A DNA stretch of 64,000 nucleotides from Gibbula magus (Eukaryota; Mollusca; Gastropoda; Trochida; Trochidae). A model generated the notes under the pieces. The model saw nothing but the letters and a program-made list of their open reading frames with translations. It did no database searches and had not been told where the DNA came from. The position numbers and the translations under genes are program-made. The stretch lies in NCBI GenBank assembly GCA_936450465.1, contig OW388297.1, positions 61,322,581-61,386,580 of the forward strand, read 5' to 3'. Positions 56,899-64,000 of this stretch are shown piece by piece (position 1 is the stretch's first letter; each line of letters begins with the position of its first letter).

Positions 56899-59161
56899 AA
56901 ATATAGTCACAAGTGACGATAAAAGGATTCAGTGCATAAATAGATTAAATGTAATCAATGAAGCCATCCTTCTATATACTGATGTCCAAAAGAAAGTTGA
57001 CAACCACAAAAACCTGTTTTATTGAAAATGAGGTATTTTCTATATTCAAAAAGAAAACATTTACATATTATTGTCACTCACAAAACAAAAACAATCGACA
57101 AAACACACTTTAGTCAACAGACATTGTCAAAAATGGTAAGAATGAAAAACATGCTTTTAAATCGAGAATCACGTAATGCACGTCCACAAAAGCATATTAA
57201 AGTTACTGATGAGAGACGTTCAGAACACAGCAGCAAAAAGCACTCAAAAGATTGCCTAGATTATCTACAGTGCAGAGAGAATGACAAAACATAACCCCAA
57301 ATTCATTCGACGTTGGACAATGTCGATGTGTCGTCGTGTCCAGGCATGTATTGACGCTCAACGAGGACATACTCGATATTAACTCTAGTCGGAGAAACCA
57401 CCATAATGTTGTGTGAAAGATAAAGATCTTTTTTAGTGTCAACTCCTAAAAAGAACACCTCGATTTTTGGACCCCATGTGACTTTGCCTTATAATTGTAC
57501 CGATTTGTTACGATGTATTGTCACGAAATTAACAAGGTTTGAAGAAAAATGAATTTTCTTGCGAAATAATCAGTTCCTTCTATCCTGAATGTCTTAGTTT
57601 TTCTTCAGGATTATTTTGAAGACGTTGTCAACTTTCTTTTGGACAGTAGTGTATTATAAGTGCGCATCTTTAAAAGAAAGTTGCATGTCTCTAGCATTCC
57701 TGTAGGATTGTTGAGACTCAAATTTCAATCTTGAAAACTGCATATTTTTTAACTCCTGGATAAAGGCCCAAATTGTAACGTAAATATCAACTTTTATATC
57801 ATATTGATCTGAACTTGAATGGTTAAGTAAATATCGGGGAACAAATTGCAATAAAGAACTGAGACATAAGTCTATATATGACAGAGTTATGTCCCTTTGA
57901 ACAAAGAGCAAAAAAACGAACATTTAAATAAGGACCATATTCTAGGGGAGATAATTTAAGTTCTAGGGGGAAATTCCAAAATTTGGCTCGTTACTTTGTT
58001 AGGCACTTATTCAGCTTTAAGATGGGCTATCACACTTATCTGTGCGTGTTGCCATTAGTGAGAAGAAGATTTTTTTAAGACACACACCTTCAAAATCGCA
58101 AAATTTCAGTACATTTTTAGTTGGTTTCGAAAATGTCCAAATTGTTCCATAACTATCAACTTTTATATGATAATGATATGCAATCAAATTGTTGAGCAAA
58201 TACCGAGGAACAAATAGCAATAGTTAACTCTGAAATGAGTTTATATGTGACCGAGTTATGTCCCTTTGAATATAAAGCAAAAATACGAACATTTTAAAAA
58301 GGACCATTTTCAAGGGGAGATAATTTTAGTTCTAGGACGAATTAAAAAAAATGGCTCGTTACTTTGTTAACCATTTATTCGGCTTTAATATGAGCTATCA
58401 CACTTGTCTGTATGTGTTGCTGTAAGTGAGAAGAAGATTTTCAAAGACGCACACCCTCAAAATTGCGAAAATTCGGTACATTTTCAGTTTTTGGCAATTT
58501 TTTTTACCAGGAATGACTGTTCGCGAGCGGTTTTATTTTTTAATTATAATAACAATGGTATTAACTTACTCTCCTGAAAAAATCATGAAATTCGACGGGT
58601 AGGTTTTTGAGTTATATCCATTTGAAATTTGCGCTTTTTTTCAAAATCAACCAACTTTGAGTGTTCACTGTGCAAAAAGTATTGGGAGTTCGCTCTTGAA
58701 AAAAACACACCATGCATTCACCAATGCCTCAGTTGCATAATATATAAGATTCAGCTTCGTGGTGCAAGTATCTTCAGAGATGAAGATTGTCAAAGGTGCA
58801 TTGGGTCGGGAAATTTTTAAAAGTGCAAAAAAACAGTATGGCAGCTAAACCACGTGACTGACGAATTCGCCATGATTTACTTTTTTACTCGTATCGAAAT
58901 TGCGCATCTTTTAGAAAAAGTTTCAAGTCTCTAAGTGCATTCCATGTTAAAAATGGACATTTAGATTCGAACTGGACCTCTAATGGCTCAGCTGAATAGG
59001 CCCAAAAGCTTCGCACCTCTATTCTACATTAACGTCTATCAGCATGTTAAATTTAGTCGTATTTCCTTCAGCCGTTTTGGCTGAATCTTGCTAACAAAAT
59101 TCGTGAAAGAAAAAATAAACACGCCAATAACAATAAGGATTCAGCAAATTGCTGAATCCTT
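56899..59161 (+). mobile_element. REP-A element interrupted by a Tc1/mariner derivative
   Basis: 5' end AAATATAGTCACAAGTGACG at 56,899, broken after GAAGCCATCCTTCTA by the 56,975-57,655 insertion, resuming at TGCGCATCTTTAAAAGAAAG. Two internal units begin at 57,784 and 58,151. The 3' hairpin lies at 59,135-59,161. Without the insertion it is about 1.58 kb, close to the 50,728 copy. Confidence 0.7.
56975..57655 (+). mobile_element. Internally deleted Tc1/mariner-like transposon
   Basis: Inverted ends: left TGATGTCCAAAAGAAAGTTG then ACAAC, and right GTTGTCAACTTTCTTTTGGA then CAGTAGTGTA, flanked by TA. The interior holds a start-like MVRMKNMLLNRESR (57,133) and, after a deletion, FIRRWTMSMCRRVQACIDAQ followed by RGHTRY and a stop (about 57,300-57,380). 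That last block is the typical C-terminus of a Tc1-like transposase (recalled: RR.QA.I.A.GGHT.Y). It is non-autonomous and lacks the catalytic DDE core. Confidence 0.75.
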
Positions 59162-62100
59162 AAATATAGTTGCAAGCGACGATAAAAGGATTCAGCACAT
59201 AAATAATTCAATTATTTGAAATAATATCAACTATGCCTTTGTGCCATCATTAGTCTCTAGCATGTCTGTAGGATTATTGAGACCAAAATTTCAATGTTCA
59301 AAACTGCATACATTTAAAACCCTGTATAAAAGCCCAACTTGCGTCCGAACTATTAACTTTTATATGATAATAATCTGAAACGGAATTGTTGAGAACACAA
59401 TGAGGAACAGATTGCAATAAATAACTTTGAAATACGCTAATTCGTAACAGAGTGATGTCCCTTTAAACATAAAGCCAAAAAACGAACAGTTAATAAAGGA
59501 CCATATTCAAAGACAGATAAATTCAGTTCTGGGACAAAATTCTAAATTTTGGCTCGTCACTGTCTTAACCATTTATTCAGCTTTAAAATGAGCTATCACA
59601 CATGTCTGTACATATTGCCGTTAGTGAGATGAAGATTTTCAAAGAAGCACACCCTCAAATCGCGATATTTCAGTACATTTTCTATATTTTTCAATTGGTG
59701 ACCATAACTGACTGTTGTGCAGTAACTATCAACTTTTATATGATAATGATCTGAAGTGGAGTTATTGAGCAGGTAGTGAGAAACAGATTGGAATAAATAA
59801 TTTGGACCTAAGTGTATTTGGGACAGAGTTATGTCCCTTTGAACATAGAGCCAATAAAACGAACGTTTAGAAAATGACAATATCAAGGGCAGATAATTCA
59901 AGTTCTAGAACGAAATTCAGAATTCTGGCTCGTCACTGTCTCAACCATTTATTCAGCTTTACAATGAGCTGTTACACATGTCTGTACGTATTGCCGTTAG
60001 TGAGAAGAAGATTTTTCAAAGACGCACACCCTTAAATTGCGAAATTTCGGTATATTATCAGTTTTTGTCAAATTCTGACAAGGAATGACTGTTCACGAGC
60101 TATTTTATTTCTTAATTATATCGACCATAGTATTGTCTTACTCTCCCGGAAAAATCATGAAATTCGAAGGGTACGTTTTTAAGTTATATCCCCCTAAATT
60201 GATTTTTGCGCTTTTTTCAATTATCACTAACTTTGAGTGCTCACTGTGACGAGTGTAACGAGCTCACGTATGAAACATACAAATGTCCATTCATCAATGC
60301 CTTAGCTACATTGTGGGACAATTTCAGCTCTTAAATGCAAGTATTTGCATAGATAATGTGTCTCAAATATGCAAAGGCTCTGAAATTTTACAGAAACGCT
60401 ATAATCAATATGGCGCCTAAACCACATGCCCTACGAATTCGCCATTATTTACTTTTTTCTCGCAGTGACATTACGCATCTTTTGAAAAAAGGTTTCAGGT
60501 CTCTGAGAGCATTTTTGAAATTTTCGCAATGTTAAAATATGTCATTTAGATTCGACCTGGACCTCTAATGGCTGTAGCGATTGGGCCAAAAAGCCCCGCA
60601 GTTCTGCTTGACTTTGAACTTCATGTTGGACTCTCGGTTATTCATCAGTTTCTCTGCTTTAAACTGAGCTATCAAACATGTTTCTATCTTCAGTAGTTAT
60701 TTTACAAAAAATCTCAAAAGACAATGACCCTCTGAAAATGGAACACTCGCTTATTAATGGACCCCTACATGACCTTTCTCATGATTAAAGCAAATTGGTT
60801 AATATTTTCACACTAAGGTGTAACATAGAAATTGTTGTGCTTTAATTTCCACTTAAGTAGATGTAATCATCATTTAGATTGCATACATAATTAATGCGTT
60901 ATGTTTTCCTGAATATTCAAGAAAATATTAAAAAATGTTTAAATTTTGACCCCTTGAGAACGTTTGTGATATTTGGAGCTTAACCATCAATCTTTTGATG
61001 AAAGGGTTCAACAGAAAAGATGTTATTCTTTAATGTGTCGATCCGACGATGTATCTATAATTTAATTATCTTGATTAGTTAAGCAGTTATGATCCTTTGA
61101 ACTTTTCGAAAATTGACAAAGTTCGATGATTTGTCACACGTAAAGTATGACAGATACAAGTTTGAAATTTATTGTTCTTAGTAAAGGATATATTTGCTTC
61201 AACTCGAGTTATTAAACATAATTGTACCTTCAGTGGTTTACAATCGAAAATTCTACAAAGAAAATACCCTTCGAAAAGTATCAAAATCCCAAAATTTTAC
61301 TTTTTTGGGAATACGTCCAATTTGTGTCGATACTATCATCTTTTACATGATAATGATATATTATGGAATTGTTTAACTAGCTATATGAAACAGATAGCAT
61401 TAAATAACTTTGACATAAGTTAATTTGTAACAGAGTTATGCCCCATTGAACATGTAGCCGAAAAAAGCCCTTTTCAAAAAGGTCGATATTCAAGGGCATA
61501 TTTCTGAAATTTGAGGACGAAATTCAAAATCAGGCATGATCACTTTTTATCCCACCGGTATGTAATACCGTGGGATATAGTCAACGCCCCGTCCGTCTGT
61601 CCGTCCATAATCATTTCGTTTTCTGGAGCAGAACTCGAAAACCATTTATTATATCTTTCTGAAACTTCACATATGTTTTACACATTTACTGCAGTGGCGC
61701 CTTTTGATATTTTCAGATTTTTAAATTTTTTATTTTATTTCGTTTCCATAGAAACTTGTTGAATTTGGACTTTGTCAGAGACAGGTTCGTTTCCGGAGCA
61801 CAGCTCCAAAACCGTTCATCATATCTTCCTGAAGCTTTGCATGTGAATTACCCACTAACTGAAGTGGTGCCTTTTGATATTTTCAGATTTCTGAAAAATA
61901 AATTTTCATTTCCATAGAAACTTGTTGAATTTGGACTTTGTTCAGAGACAGGTTCGTTTCCGGAGCATAGCTCCAAAACCGTTCATCATATCTTCCTGAA
62001 ACTTTGCATGTGTATTACCCACTAACTGAAGTGGTGCCTTTTGATATTTTCAGATTTCTGAAAATTTTATTTTTGGTCGTTTCCATAGAAACATGAGAGG

Positions 62101-62400
62101 AATGTTGGTTGTCGTTGATTTTGACTGCTTCTGGAGCAGAAGTCTAAAACCCTTAACATACCTGAAACTGAGCATCTGTAATACCCACTAACTGAAGTAC
62201 GGTAGTAGATACACAAGTATCTGTCAAAGATGTGTTTTACAAATTTTGTGGAACCGGTGGGATATGTCATCTTCTGATGACTGTTGTTTGTACATTCATT
62301 TAGCTTTCAAATGAGCTATCAAACATATGTATTGCCGTGATTTAGGAGAAGATTTTTGAAGATGCATACCCTTAAAACCGCGACATTAGTCGGCATTGAA
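59162..62400 (+). mobile_element. REP-A element carrying a REP-B insertion
   Basis: 5' end TAAATATAGTTGCAAGCGACG directly after the 59,135-59,161 hairpin. Two internal units at 59,349 and 59,727; GACTGTTCACGAGC at 60,085; then the 60.6-61.5 kb section shared with 0.8-1.15 kb and with 18.6-19.4 kb (inverted). REP-B interrupts it at 61,549-62,287; REP-A sequence (CATTTAGCTTTCAAATGAGC, GGAGAAGATTTTTGAAGATG) resumes to about 62,390. No 3' hairpin is found. Confidence 0.6.
61549..62287 (+). mobile_element. REP-B copy 2, Helentron-like non-autonomous element
   Basis: Starts ATCCCACCGGTATG, ATACCGTGGGATATAGTC; four tandem units at 61,616, 61,788, 61,951 and 62,127 (period 163-176; TTTCGTTTCCGGAGCA, CATATCTTCCTGAAACTTTG). 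Ends ACCGGTGGGATATGTCATCT then the hairpin GTCATC-ttct-GATGAC (62,266-62,281). It has one unit more than the copy at 32,243. It was inserted into a T-run inside REP-A. Confidence 0.75.
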
Positions 62401-64000
62401 CGACTAATCGGTATACAATATCCTCTGCAAAGAAATGCCTTGGCGCGAGTGAAATAAGTACAAATAATTGGTCTAAAGGGTAATAAATTCGTTTTATTAT
62501 ACATCTAGCAATGAAATATGTGATTATATACTGAAACTACAATCCAGATTTGCACGTAATCAGTAGAAAGTCATATTTCACTGCTGTCAACGTCTTACTT
62601 GGGATGTTTCAGTCTACGACTGTTGACCTTTTGTGGTCGATATTCAATAACTCTCTGAACTTCATTTATTGTTGATATGTTGTATAGTAGTTATTTTACT
62701 CGTGAAAAACTTGGTGAGGCGAGAGAAGTGACAGACAATATTGAAGTCACTCGCGGTCTCACTTGAAATAACCACAAAACTTGCGTTCTTAAATGTCAAT
62801 GTCTTGGTTTCCATGGACACACAATGGTAAGCTATAACAAATTCAAAAACAAAACAGGTTGCACATGACACGCTCGATGGTTTAATGAACCATTAAGGAG
62901 TTTGGTTTTACCTTAGAAACTTGGCTTGGCGCAATATTTCTACTTTGGCGCCGTGTTCTCTTGAATGTGTTTTTCTGAAAGAGAATTAGTCGGATAAGGG
63001 TTTGATTCGTCATCTGTTGATGACTCTTATTTCGAGAAGCATTCACTGGTGCATAATTATAATATCATTTTATTGCTAATCGTTTCAACATATCAACAGT
63101 AATATTTACAACATATCACCACCGATGCTATAGTGCAAACTTGAAAACGTATAATTTGTGATATCTACGAGTATACAAAATTTATTTAAAGACAGATTTA
63201 ATGACACCTGTAAAATTTGAGTAAGGCGCGAGTATTAGCAAAACAGAAAAATTAAATCTTGAGTCGAGCCGAATATAGTGAACTTTATGTATCAGTACGA
63301 GGTGAACCGCCCAAACCATTTTGTGGGTATTCTTTGTCATTCCATTCTCAGACCGAATCATGCCTCACACAACCGGGTGTGACGACCCGTCCTCACGCCG
63401 AAAACACACATAAACTGAAGTTCACAGTTGGTCTTATCATAAGTATTATTTTCAATTACAAATATCTTAAGATTTCGACGTCGTATTGGAAAACTGAAAA
63501 TGCAGGCGTTTAGTCATCAGCCAAGAAATACTTCTACCTGGTTTGGATTTAAAAAAAAAATTATTTTAAATTTCTAATAATTTGGATAAAACGCAACTGT
63601 TCATCGACATTTAAGACATCTCCTTTGTGAAAATCAATAAATGTGGCTCATTAGACACATATTTACAACATTTTAAACATGGTAGGGGTCATGTTGGTGT
63701 AAATTTCATTTCTTACCACTTTCCACATCAAACTAAACGTTAACCAGTCACCAATGTAATTTATTCAAACTACTGCAGATATGTGATTTCGTATCATGCC
63801 ATAATTAAATGCGTCTTAATTTCTTTTAAATATTGAATTAATCGAACCAACTGTGGTGTGTACTTTCTTTTGTACTTCAGTTTATTTGGTGCTTTGGTTC
63901 TGATAGGTTTATTTGAACAAAATCCTTTTCATGAATGACAACATTATTTCCCCACAGAGGATGGTCCAATTATACTTTCATACGCTCATCTCTGTGTAAT
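62401..64000. other. Intergenic, nothing recognised
   Basis: No supported gene, inverted repeat or match to the window's repeat families. A chance 84-codon ORF at 63,259-63,513 has no motif. Confidence 0.5.

Noticed and set aside
63259..63513. 84-codon ORF near the window end
   Set aside because: No motif or gene context; insufficient to call a gene.
1..64000. Viral, bacterial toxin-antitoxin or phage-defence systems
   Set aside because: No capsid, integrase, gag-pol or prokaryotic operon signatures were found. All recognisable coding matter is LINE, DNA-transposon remnant or the single small ORF.

Overview
The window looks like intergenic DNA of an invertebrate, most likely a bivalve or gastropod mollusc. 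It is AT-rich, has no prokaryotic gene layout, and carries repeat types that I associate with mollusc genomes: GACGGACGGACG / GGCCAGGTGAGCTAA ends, AAGGTCAAGGTCA blocks, and Helentron/pearl-like tandem-repeat elements. No multi-exon host gene could be assembled by eye. The only host-gene candidate is a small intronless ORF at 4233-4586, with a Staf/ZNF143-like promoter motif in front of it and an AATAAA signal behind it.

Layout. 1-1.9 kb: two head-to-tail copies of a repeat family called REP-A here, with GGATTCAGC ends. 2.0-3.3 kb: a broken minus-strand Rex1/CR1-like LINE. 3.3-3.9 kb: a duplicated GGTCA-rich repeat. 4.2-4.7 kb: the candidate small gene. 5.25-5.52 kb: a tRNA-derived SINE with a clear target-site duplication. 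6.8-9.2 kb: two head-to-head copies of REP-C. 9.2-18.6 kb: mostly featureless DNA holding three long near-palindromes, a tRNA-like fragment and REP-D copies. 18.6-19.5 kb: an inverted REP-A copy. 20.5-23.8 kb: two TTAA-flanked MITEs of different families, a degenerate minisatellite, and a complex unique block.

27.5-49.0 kb is a nested transposon cluster. It holds a LINE-B tail fragment, an L2-like LINE, and a 4.5 kb element with about 380 bp terminal inverted repeats. That element carries a decayed gene of an unclassified, possibly Academ-like (XPG/FEN-type nuclease) family, which is itself hit by a Mutator-like MITE and by a Helentron-like element (REP-B). Next comes a three-level LINE nest: LINE-B was split by full-length LINE-A, with a 406 bp duplication of the target, and LINE-A was then split by LINE-C. 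A further LINE-B copy ends in a (CTAT)n tail.

49.4-62.4 kb is dominated by REP-A copies, several joined directly tail-to-head. They carry about 370 bp internal tandem units and are interrupted by a Tc1/mariner derivative and a second REP-B copy. The final 1.6 kb shows nothing recognisable.

All assignments come from reading the sequence and from recalled family motifs. No database search was run.
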